7,865 nucleotides of DNA. Source: Actinomycetota bacterium. GTDB taxonomy: Bacteria; Actinomycetota; Thermoleophilia; Gaiellales; Gaiellaceae. The stretch covers positions 1 to 7,865 of the forward strand of contig VAXT01000007.1 in NCBI GenBank assembly GCA_005883245.1, in the 5' to 3' direction. Below, in pieces: positions 1-6,031 of the stretch (positions are counted from its first letter, which is position 1; each line of letters starts with the position of its first letter). The translations under genes were made by a program, and so were the position numbers. The notes under the pieces are model-generated. The model was not told where the DNA came from. It made no database searches and saw only the letters and a program-made list of their open reading frames with translations.

Positions 1-446
1 CCGATCAGCTTCGGGACGCCGCCCTTGTCCGCGATCGCGTAAACCTCGATGTTCAGCGGCCCGTCGCTTCTGGCGAGCCCCTCGCGGATCGGGCTCCTCC
101 TCGGGTCGGCCTTGAGCACGAAGGTCCCGTCCGCTCCAGTGCGGACGGCCGCGATCTCCCCGTTTGCGTGCGGCTCGTCGGTGTTGTCTCCGAGGAATGC
201 GTCTACGCGCGCCTTGGCCGGCCGGCAGTCGGGGCCGACCACCCGGCCGGTCGCCAGGACGGATGCCTCCGTGTCGAAGGCGGCCTGGGCGCGGGGGACG
301 TAGTCGAAGCCGAGCACCGCAACCTGCGCTCCGGAAGTCGTACCGTTCGGGTTCAGGGCGCGAAAGACGACCGGCCGGTAGCTGTCGCGCGCGATGCCGA
401 TGCGGAGAATCAGGCCGCCGCCTCGCTCGAGCTCGAGCCAGTAGAC
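1..446 (-). pseudogene. C-terminal continuation of the sigma-linked membrane protein in a shifted frame, cut by window edge
   Basis: From about 446 down to 1 the minus strand reads without a stop in the frame offset by -1 from the preceding gene. The frame is open as far back as the TGA at 534-536. It encodes about 148 residues that look like real protein: VYWLELERGGGLILRIGIAR, then DSYRPVVFRALNPNGT, VLGFDYVPRAQAAFDTEAS, and a section VVGPDCRPAKARVDAFLGDN followed by RTGADGTFVLKADP. The last two resemble a small beta-sandwich of the carboxypeptidase-regulatory/transthyretin-like kind (the TGADGTF turn is typical); this is motif impression only. No convincing start codon and ribosome site exist at its beginning, so it is best read as the broken-off extracellular half of the gene ending at 410. 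It continues beyond the window. If the frameshift is a sequencing error, the two parts form one normal gene. Confidence 0.7.
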
Positions 447-901
447 GGGTGCGCGGCGCCCTCGAGGAGGCCCGGGAAGAAGCTGAACTCGTCCTCGGCG
501 GCGACCGTCGTGTAGTCGCCCACGATCTTGCCTTCACTCCGGCTGATGACGCGGACGAGGCCATCCTGCTTGTCGTAGAAGCTCTCGGTGACCATGCTCG
601 GAAACGTGTGCCCGCCGTCCGCCACGTCCATCCTCATCGTCATGTGCGTCACCGGCCCGCTCGAGTCGATCGCCGCGAGCGCCCGGTCGAGGACGCTCCC
701 CCTCCCGCCGCCTCCGCGGTCCCACGGAGACGCGAGGACGAGCACGAAGATCGCGGCTGCGGCGAGCGTGACCGCGACGATCGCGCGGAAGGGCAGCAGG
801 AGGCGCGGCCGCTGCTGCGTGTCGGCGACGGCGTCTGCGATCGCGAGCAGCTCCGGCTCGTCGCGGAGGAGGTCCAGGACTTCACGGTCGCGCACGCTCA
901 T
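410..901 (-). CDS. Sigma-linked single-pass membrane protein, N-terminal part (apparently frameshifted)
   Basis: As read, this frame gives 163 residues. A cytoplasmic N-terminus of about 36 residues (MSVRDREVLDLLRDEPELLA at 1-20) is followed by one hydrophobic segment at about 37-57 (FRAIVAVTLAAAAIFVLVLA), then a Gly/Arg stretch and an outside domain with THMTMRMDV, ESFYDKQDGLVRVISR and GDYTTVAAEDEFSFFPGLLEG. The layout fits an anti-sigma factor or sigma-associated sensor, and the ATGA overlap with the sigma gene supports a shared function. However, no zinc-type anti-sigma HxxxCxxC motif is present, so the mechanism is unclear. The ATG at 901 has AAAGGGG nine bases upstream. The C-terminus (HPSTGSSSSEAAA) looks like out-of-frame sequence, because the region downstream keeps coding in a neighbouring frame. 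The intact gene would probably run through the left window edge as one protein. Either the gene is a pseudogene or there is a sequence error. Confidence 0.75.
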   Translation of the reverse strand: MSVRDREVLDLLRDEPELLAIADAVADTQQRPRLLLPFRAIVAVTLAAAAIFVLVLASPWDRGGGGRGSVLDRALAAIDSSGPVTHMTMRMDVADGGHTFPSMVTESFYDKQDGLVRVISRSEGKIVGDYTTVAAEDEFSFFPGLLEGAAHPSTGSSSSEAAA

Positions 902-1380
902 GGCTCAATGCCCCTTTCGCTCAGGTCGGCGCGCAACTGCTCGAGCGCGCGCACGAATCTCATCTTGGCCGCCGCCTCGGTGAGGCCGACCGCGGCGCCG
1001 ATCTCGGCGAACGTCAAGCCCCGGACAAGCTTGAGCAGGACGACCTGGGACTGCCCGCCGGGCAGCCTGGCGAGGGCCTCCCGGAGCGCGCCGGCGACCG
1101 GCTCGTATTCGGACGAGCTCCGCTTCGGGAGCATGGCGGCCAGGCGGCGCTCGCGGCTGCGGCGCCGGGCCTCGTCGGCGAACCGCCGCCGGGCCACGGC
1201 GTAGAGCCACACGAGGACGGGCGGATCGCCGGGACGCTCGTCCGGCAGCGACTTCGCGGCCGCGGCGAAGACGTCCTGCGTCAGGTCCTCGGCCCGTTCG
1301 GGATCGCCCAGGCGGCGGCGGAAGTACCCGTAGACGTGCCCGTAGTGGCGTCGAAAGGCGCCTTCGGCGGCTCCGTTCAC
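898..1380 (-). CDS. ECF-like RNA polymerase sigma factor (regions 2 and 4 only)
   Basis: A 160-residue sigma-70 family protein that should direct core RNA polymerase to a limited set of promoters. Region 2 covers about residues 8-80: FRRHYGHVYGYFRRRLGD, then EDLTQDVFAAAAKSL at 31-45 (core-binding segment) and VWLYAVARRRFADEARRR at 57-74 (-10 recognition and melting part). Region 4 covers about 98-152, with LARLPGGQSQVVLLKLVRGL and a helix-turn-helix around TFAEIGAAVGLTEAAAKMR. There is no region 1 or 3, the ECF layout. The start is GTG at 1380, with GAGG eight bases upstream. The frame remains open upstream into opcA, but that part is opcA's shadow and shows no sigma features. The stop overlaps the start of the next gene (ATGA), typical of sigma/anti-sigma pairs. 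The gap to opcA is 38 bases, so it could be read through from the sugar-phosphate operon or have its own promoter. Its stimulus and targets are unknown. Confidence 0.9.
   Translation of the reverse strand: MNGAAEGAFRRHYGHVYGYFRRRLGDPERAEDLTQDVFAAAAKSLPDERPGDPPVLVWLYAVARRRFADEARRRSRERRLAAMLPKRSSSEYEPVAGALREALARLPGGQSQVVLLKLVRGLTFAEIGAAVGLTEAAAKMRFVRALEQLRADLSERGIEP
911..914 (-). promoter_or_regulatory. Ribosome binding site of the sigma-linked membrane protein gene
   Basis: GGGG (in AAAGGGG) on the minus strand, nine bases before the ATG at 901 and inside the end of the sigma gene. It supports the ATGA-overlap start. Confidence 0.5.
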
Positions 1381-1388
1381 ACCTTCTT

Positions 1389-1392
1389 CCTC
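1389..1392 (-). promoter_or_regulatory. Ribosome binding site of the sigma factor gene
   Basis: GAGG on the minus strand, eight bases before the GTG at 1380, within a purine-rich run GAGGAAGAAGG. It supports the short 160-residue product rather than an extension into opcA. Confidence 0.65.
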
Positions 1393-1408
1393 GCTCAGAA
1401 GCTCAGAA
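1393..1408. repeat. 8-bp perfect tandem repeat in the opcA-sigma spacer
   Basis: GCTCAGAA occurs twice head to tail on the plus strand (TTCTGAGC twice on the minus strand), just upstream of the sigma gene's ribosome site. It takes up most of the 38-base spacer. It could be a remnant of slippage or a binding site for a regulator; no promoter of known consensus is evident around it. Confidence 0.6.
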
Positions 1409-1418
1409 AGTAACGGCG

Positions 1419-2297
1419 TCAGCCGACTGCGCGGCGAGCTGCGGCCTCGTACACGGAGTCGCGTCCGAACTGGTCGAGCTCGGCGGAGAGGAGGTCGCTC
1501 GAGCTCGGATGCTCGCGCGGAGCCGCGCACGCATGCCCGTCGACGTCGATCTCGGTGAGCTCGTCGGCGTCGTCGTGCTCGAGCTCCACCTCGCGCTCGA
1601 GCCGGGAGCGGAGCCATCCGACGAGGAGTGATGTCTCGGCGAGAGGTCCGCGCACGCGCAGGCTGCGCGCCTCGCCGACGTCCGGCCAGAGCCTCGCGAG
1701 CACCCCGCGCCACGGCTCGGTCCGGCGCCACGCTATGTCCGAGCATGCGGCCCGGTCGAACGGCAGCTCCGCGTACACCTGCGGCACGTCCGGCCACTCG
1801 TTCGAGTCGTAGATCAGCCTGTCGCAGACGTCGATCAGCTGGTCGCCCTCATGGTCTCCGAACGGAGGTCGTCCGCGCCAGCGCAGGAACACCGGGAGCC
1901 CGGGCACGAGCAGCGGGTTGACGATGCTCGGGGCGGCGCGGCTTGTCTGCCCGCGCAGGCGCAGCTCGACCACCTCGGCCGCGATGTGGCGCCGCTGCTC
2001 ACGGAGCGGGAACGCGAGCATCGACACCTTGGCGTCGATGCCGTCGTCCCCGTCCGGCTCCGGGAAGAGCAGGATCCCGCGCGACGGGTGACGCTCGCCG
2101 AGCCCGGCCAGTGTGCCGACGGCCGCCTCCTCCCACTCGCTCGGCACCCACGCGAGGTGGGTCATGACGCTCGTCCGCAGGTTCGGGCCTTCCGCCTCGT
2201 GCGCGGACTCCTCACGCAGCTGGCAGAGCGCGCGCACGACGTCGCCGACCTCGACGTCCTCGCCGGACCACTCGACGGTGTGAACGGCGGTGCTCAA
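1419..2297 (-). CDS. opcA: Glucose-6-phosphate dehydrogenase assembly protein OpcA
   Basis: OpcA is a non-catalytic partner that promotes assembly and activity of glucose-6-phosphate dehydrogenase in cyanobacteria and actinobacteria. From the TTG at 2297 the product is 292 residues, within the family's usual range. Recognisable segments are SVMTHLAWVP at 43-52, ELRLRG at 111-116, NPLLVPGLPVFLRWRG at 127-142, DRLIYDSNEW at 159-168, and DIAWRRTEPWRGVLARLWP at 187-205, a hallmark of the family. Four cysteines (25, 158, 185, 257) are present; cyanobacterial OpcA is redox-responsive through cysteines, but whether these serve that role is unknown. The start is uncertain. TTG at 2297 gives the TTGA overlap with the zwf stop seen elsewhere in the operon, while GTG at 2309 would add four residues and a longer overlap. 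GGAAGGG lies 13 bases before the TTG and one base before the GTG, so neither has ideal spacing. The family call is secure, the exact start is not. Confidence 0.93.
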   Translation of the reverse strand: MSTAVHTVEWSGEDVEVGDVVRALCQLREESAHEAEGPNLRTSVMTHLAWVPSEWEEAAVGTLAGLGERHPSRGILLFPEPDGDDGIDAKVSMLAFPLREQRRHIAAEVVELRLRGQTSRAAPSIVNPLLVPGLPVFLRWRGRPPFGDHEGDQLIDVCDRLIYDSNEWPDVPQVYAELPFDRAACSDIAWRRTEPWRGVLARLWPDVGEARSLRVRGPLAETSLLVGWLRSRLEREVELEHDDADELTEIDVDGHACAAPREHPSSSDLLSAELDQFGRDSVYEAAARRAVG

Positions 2298-3808
2298 TGT
2301 CGCAGCCACGCCCTTCCGTCTCGGCGCGTCAGCTCGTCGGAGCCCGCGGGGCCCCACGTGCCCGCGGCGTAGTTCGGAAAGGCCGGCCGGTCGCGGGCCC
2401 AGCCGGAGACGATCGCGTCGACGAGCGCCCACTGCTCCTCGACTTCGTCCGAGCGCGTGAACAGCGTCTGGTCGCCGAGCATCGCGTCGAGCAGCAGCCG
2501 CTCGTAGGCCTCGGGCAGCTCCGTGCGGAAAGCGCCGCCGTAGAGGAAGTCCATATGCACGGTGCGGATCCGCATGCCCTGCCCCGGCACCTTGGCGCCG
2601 ATCGCGAGCGAGACGCCCTCGTCCGGCTGGACGTGGACGAGGAGCATGTTCGGCTGCAGCTCTTCGGTGGTCGCGTCCTCGAACGGCGGGTGCGGAGCAC
2701 GCTTGAACTGGATGCCGATCGTCGTCTCGCGGCGCGCCAGGCGCTTGCCGATGCGCAGGTAGATAGGCGTGTCCGCCCAGCGCCAGTTGTCGACGAGGAG
2801 CTTCGCCGCGACGAAGGTCTCCGTCATCGAGGCGGGATCGACGCCCTCCTCCTCGCGGTACAGGGGCACCTCCTTCCCCTCGATGTAGCCGGGGCCGTAC
2901 TGGCCGCGGACGACGTGCTCCGGCGCCGGCGTGCGGATCGCCTTCAGCACTTTGACCTTCTCGTTCCGCACCGACTCGGCGGTGAAGTCGATCGGTGGCT
3001 CCATGGCGGTCAGCGCGACGAGTTGGAGCGCGTGGTTCTGGAAGATGTCGCGGATCGCGCCGGAGTGCTCGTAGTAGGCGGCACGGCCCTCGACGCCGAG
3101 CGTCTCGGCGACGGTGATCTGGATGTGGTCGACGAACTGGCGATTCCAGATCGGCTCGAAGATGCCGTTCGCGAACCTCAGGGCGAGCATGTTCTGGACC
3201 GTCTCCTTGCCGAGGTAGTGGTCGATGCGGAAGACCTCTTCCTCTGTGAAGTGCTCGCTGAGCAGCGCGGTCAGCTCGCGTGCGGACGCGAGGTCGTGGC
3301 CGAACGGTTTCTCGACGATCAGGCGCACCCAGCCTTCGGACTTGCGACGCTCGCCCACCTCCCTCACGATCGTCGGCATCGCCTGGGGCGGTACGGCGAG
3401 GTAGTAGACGCGGTTTCCCCGCGTGCCTCGTTCCTCGTCGATCTCGTTCAGGAGGCCGGCCAGGTCGTTCTCTTTCGTTTCGTCGGCGAAGTCGAGGGAT
3501 ATGTACCGCGTCGCCTGCGCCAGCCAGTCCCAGACGTCCTGCTTGAAGTCGTCGCGGCCGAACTCGCGCACCGCGTGCTCCATTTGGTCGCGGAACTCGT
3601 CGTCCGTCCACTCCGAGCGGGCGGCGCCGACGATCGCGAACTTCTCGGGCAGGAGCTTGCGAAGGGCGAGGGCGTAGAGCGCCGGGATGATCTTGCGGTG
3701 CGTCAGGTCGCCCGATGCGCCGAAGACGACGAGCACGCACGGCTCCGGCGTACGGCGCTGCCCGAGCCCCTCGAGCAGCGGATTCTCAACGGCCGGAGCC
3801 TCGGTCAC
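2294..3808 (-). CDS. zwf: Glucose-6-phosphate 1-dehydrogenase
   Basis: Catalyses the entry step of the oxidative pentose phosphate pathway, glucose-6-phosphate to 6-phosphoglucono-1,5-lactone with reduction of NADP (or NAD). The product is 504 residues, normal for the family. The nucleotide-binding loop GASGDLTHRK is at 30-39, and IVGAARSEW at 59-67 carries R64, in the area where NADP-type enzymes place a 2'-phosphate-binding arginine. EKPFG is at 166-170 and the signature RIDHYLGKE at 194-202. YYEHSGAIRDIFQNH at 245-259 ends in H259, which by family knowledge corresponds to the catalytic base. The C-terminal NYAAGTWGP is typical of the family. The start is GTG at 3808, supported by GGAG seven bases upstream and by position, one base after the gnd stop. 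The frame is open further upstream into gnd, but that extension is gnd's shadow. OpcA follows immediately, the standard partner in actinobacteria and cyanobacteria. Confidence 0.97.
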   Translation of the reverse strand: MTEAPAVENPLLEGLGQRRTPEPCVLVVFGASGDLTHRKIIPALYALALRKLLPEKFAIVGAARSEWTDDEFRDQMEHAVREFGRDDFKQDVWDWLAQATRYISLDFADETKENDLAGLLNEIDEERGTRGNRVYYLAVPPQAMPTIVREVGERRKSEGWVRLIVEKPFGHDLASARELTALLSEHFTEEEVFRIDHYLGKETVQNMLALRFANGIFEPIWNRQFVDHIQITVAETLGVEGRAAYYEHSGAIRDIFQNHALQLVALTAMEPPIDFTAESVRNEKVKVLKAIRTPAPEHVVRGQYGPGYIEGKEVPLYREEEGVDPASMTETFVAAKLLVDNWRWADTPIYLRIGKRLARRETTIGIQFKRAPHPPFEDATTEELQPNMLLVHVQPDEGVSLAIGAKVPGQGMRIRTVHMDFLYGGAFRTELPEAYERLLLDAMLGDQTLFTRSDEVEEQWALVDAIVSGWARDRPAFPNYAAGTWGPAGSDELTRRDGRAWLRH

Positions 3809-3809
3809 G

Positions 3810-4682
3810 TCACGGCTCCGACTTGACGGCGTGGCCGCCGAATTGCTGGCGCAGCGCGGCGTTGATCTTCGCCGCGAACGACTCGTCCTGGCGCGAGGCG
3901 AAGCGTGCGTAGAGCGCGGCGGAGATGACCGGAGCGGGCACGTCCTCGTTGATCGCCTCGAAGATCGTCCAACGGCCCTCGCCCGAGTCGTCCACGTAGC
4001 CGGCGATGTCCTCGAGGCCGTCGCCGTGCTGGGCGAGCGCGTCATGCAGGAGCTCGAGGAGCCAGGAGCGCACGACCGAGCCGTAGCGCCAGATCCCCGA
4101 GATCTGCTCGAGGTCGAGCTCGAGCTCCGATGCGTTCAGCACCTCGAACCCCTCGGCGTACGCCTGCATGAGGCCGTACTCGATGCCGTTGTGCACCATC
4201 TTCACGAAGTGCCCGGCCCCGGACGGCCCGACGTGCGCCCAGCCGTCGGGCGGCGCGAGCGTCTCGAGCGCGGGCTGGACGCGGCCGACGGCCTCGTCGG
4301 GCCCACCGGCCATCAGGCAGAACCCCTCCTGCAAGCCCCAGATCCCTCCGGAGACGCCGACGTCGAGGAAGTGGATCCCCTGCTCGGCCGCCTCCGCGTT
4401 TCGCCGCTGCGTGTCGTGGAAGTTCGAGTTCCCTCCGTCGACCAGCACGTCGTCCTCGTCGAGGATCCCCATCAGCTCGCGCGTCGTGTTCTCCGTGATC
4501 TCTCCGGCCGGGATCATCATCCAGACGACCCGCGGCGCCTCCAGCTGCTGCGCGAGCTCCTCGAGCGACGAGGCGGTCGACTCCACCTGCGGGTCGTACG
4601 TCATCACGTCGTGCCCGTCGCCGCGCAGGCGCTCCGTCATCCCGGAGCCCATCCGTCCGAGGCCGACCATCCCGAGCTTCAT
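3810..4682 (-). CDS. gnd: 6-phosphogluconate dehydrogenase, decarboxylating, short (NAD-like) type
   Basis: Oxidatively decarboxylates 6-phosphogluconate to ribulose-5-phosphate. The 290-residue protein belongs to the short class (about 300 residues, against about 470 for the E. coli type). Visible features are the N-terminal Rossmann loop GLGRMG at 7-12, GGNSNFHDT at 83-91, the substrate-binding DVGVSGGIWGLQEG at 107-120, and the catalytic segment GHFVKMVHNGIEYG at 157-170 with K161, N165 and E168. The second Rossmann strand ends in TYDPQ with D30, where NADP enzymes usually carry Asn-Arg-Thr. An acidic residue there favours NAD, which agrees with what is known of several short-type enzymes. 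The ATG at 4682 overlaps the pgi stop (ATGA) and has a strong GGAGG four bases upstream. The stop lies one base before the zwf GTG. The function is secure; the cofactor call is inference. Confidence 0.94.
   Translation of the reverse strand: MKLGMVGLGRMGSGMTERLRGDGHDVMTYDPQVESTASSLEELAQQLEAPRVVWMMIPAGEITENTTRELMGILDEDDVLVDGGNSNFHDTQRRNAEAAEQGIHFLDVGVSGGIWGLQEGFCLMAGGPDEAVGRVQPALETLAPPDGWAHVGPSGAGHFVKMVHNGIEYGLMQAYAEGFEVLNASELELDLEQISGIWRYGSVVRSWLLELLHDALAQHGDGLEDIAGYVDDSGEGRWTIFEAINEDVPAPVISAALYARFASRQDESFAAKINAALRQQFGGHAVKSEP
3816..3819 (-). promoter_or_regulatory. Ribosome binding site of zwf
   Basis: GGAG on the minus strand within the last codons of gnd, seven bases before the GTG at 3808. 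It decides the zwf start in favour of this GTG over longer open-frame alternatives reaching into gnd. Confidence 0.65.
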
Positions 4683-6031
4683 AGGTCCTCCAGTCTCACA
4701 CGACAGACCTTCCGTCCGCGTTCCTTCAACGACTCCAGGTCGCCCGTCGCCTGGGCTGCGATCAGCTCGCGGAAGCCGAAGTCCTTGCCCGGGATCGCGA
4801 GCTCCTCGCCGAAGTCGTCGACGACCTGGATCGCGAGCACGCTGTTCGGCCCGCCCTTGTGGAGCTGTCCGGTCGAGTGCAGGTACCGCGGCCCGAGACC
4901 CTTGGTCACGACGCAGCCTGTCTCGCGCGCGCGGGTCACGAGCGGGTCGAGCTCGCCCTCGCGGTCGGGGTCGATGAAGGCCTGGATCGCGATGTACTGC
5001 GGCGGCTCCGCCTCCGCGAGCAACTCGTCCAGCGACCCTTCCGGACCTGTCTCGGGACCAGGTCCCGGGACATGGCTCGAGGAGAGGAGGTCAGCAGTCT
5101 TGTCCTTCGCCGCCTGCACGTCCGGTTGGCCGAACGGGTTGATGCCGAGGATCGAGCCGGCGACGGCAGTCGCGAACTCCCAGCGGAAGAACTCGGCGCC
5201 AAGGTCGTACGGATCGTCGAGCCGAACGCGCCCGTGCTGCCGGTCCGGGCCACCAGTCGGGTCCTCGCCCGGTGCGGGAACGAGCCCCTTGCCGCTCTTT
5301 CCCGTCGACTCCGCGATCAGCTGCTCCGCCCAGAGCCCAAAGCCGCCGGGAACTTCGTCGATGCACACCTTGTCGCGACCCTCGCTCCAGTTGCCGCCCA
5401 GTTCCGCGCCGAATTGGAAGCCCGGGTTCTCCTCGCCGAGGCGGCACCAGCCCGCCATTGCAACGGCCCGCTCCAGCAGTTCCTGGACGTCGATCCCCAT
5501 CAGCGTCGCCGGAGCCATCCCGAACGGGGACAGCGCGGAGTAGCGACCGCCGATCGTCGGCTCGCCGGGCACGGTCCAGGCGAAGTCATGGTCGCGAGCG
5601 AATCGTTCGAGCTCCGTCCCGGGATCGGTGATCGCCCCGAAATTCGAGCCCCCGCGTCCAATGAAGTAGTCGAGCTGGCAGCGCGTCTCGAGCGTCGTTC
5701 CGGACTTCGACGCTGCGACGAACAGCGCGCTTTCGACGTCGATCGCCTCTTCGAGCCGCCGGATCGCGCTCGGATGCGTCGTGTCGAGAACATGGAAGTC
5801 CTCGACCGCGAACGTGCGCTTCAGTACCTCGGGGGCGAGGCTCGACCCGCCCATGCCGAGGAGAACGACGTCCTCATTCGCACCGCGGTCGACTCCCAAG
5901 GGCAGGCGCTCGAGCATCCTCTCCGGTTCGTCGAGCCAACCGAGCCAGTGCCCCTCGTCGCTCCCGGTCCAGACGGCCGAGTCGCGGGCCCAGATGCGGT
6001 CGACGAGCTCGATCGCCTCGAGCGAGCTCAC
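4679..6031 (-). CDS. pgi: Glucose-6-phosphate isomerase, short form
   Basis: Interconverts glucose-6-phosphate and fructose-6-phosphate, joining glycolysis/gluconeogenesis to the pentose phosphate genes around it. The product is 450 residues, against about 550 for the E. coli type, and resembles the isomerase half of bifunctional transaldolase/isomerase proteins. Sugar-phosphate isomerase (SIS) motifs run in order: LLGMGGSSLAPEV at 57-69, SKSGTTLET at 109-117 (phosphate-binding loop), GGRYSALSPFG at 161-171 with a likely active-site R163, AEQLIAESTGKSGKG at 235-249 with E241 as the probable catalytic base, and STGQLHKGG at 386-394 with a likely active-site K392. A Gly/Pro-rich segment at about 319-333 looks like a surface loop. 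The start is GTG at 6031, overlapping the hydrolase stop (GTGA), with only a weak upstream purine run. The stop overlaps the gnd ATG (ATGA). A phosphomannose isomerase activity alongside Pgi cannot be excluded. Confidence 0.92.
   Translation of the reverse strand: MSSLEAIELVDRIWARDSAVWTGSDEGHWLGWLDEPERMLERLPLGVDRGANEDVVLLGMGGSSLAPEVLKRTFAVEDFHVLDTTHPSAIRRLEEAIDVESALFVAASKSGTTLETRCQLDYFIGRGGSNFGAITDPGTELERFARDHDFAWTVPGEPTIGGRYSALSPFGMAPATLMGIDVQELLERAVAMAGWCRLGEENPGFQFGAELGGNWSEGRDKVCIDEVPGGFGLWAEQLIAESTGKSGKGLVPAPGEDPTGGPDRQHGRVRLDDPYDLGAEFFRWEFATAVAGSILGINPFGQPDVQAAKDKTADLLSSSHVPGPGPETGPEGSLDELLAEAEPPQYIAIQAFIDPDREGELDPLVTRARETGCVVTKGLGPRYLHSTGQLHKGGPNSVLAIQVVDDFGEELAIPGKDFGFRELIAAQATGDLESLKERGRKVCRVRLEDL
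4687..4691 (-). promoter_or_regulatory. Ribosome binding site of gnd
   Basis: GGAGG on the minus strand, four bases before the ATG at 4682 and inside the end of pgi. It is the best Shine-Dalgarno match in the operon and fixes the gnd start at the ATGA overlap. Confidence 0.75.

Noticed and set aside
410..540. Programmed -1 ribosomal frameshift as the reason for the frame change in the membrane protein gene
   Set aside because: The direction is right (-1), but no canonical X XXY YYZ slippery heptamer is seen in the overlap of the two frames, and no reason for regulated frameshifting in this family is known to me. Mutation or sequence error is simpler.
1381..1418. Rho-independent terminator after opcA
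   Set aside because: No stable GC stem followed by a T-run is present in the spacer on the minus strand.
898..1797. Extended 299-residue form of the sigma factor
   Set aside because: The extra N-terminal part is Arg/Ala-rich and overlaps the end of opcA out of frame. The GTG at 1380 has a good ribosome site and gives a normal ECF length.
2297..3826. Long plus-strand open frame (509 codons) opposite zwf
   Set aside because: It is antisense to a clearly conserved enzyme. Its composition is what high-GC codon use produces on the opposite strand, and it shows no recognisable motifs.
3687..5543. Long plus-strand open frame (618 codons) opposite gnd and pgi
   Set aside because: It spans two real genes antisense, changes character along its length and is low-complexity (Ser/Arg/Pro-rich) in its second half. 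It is a GC-driven shadow.
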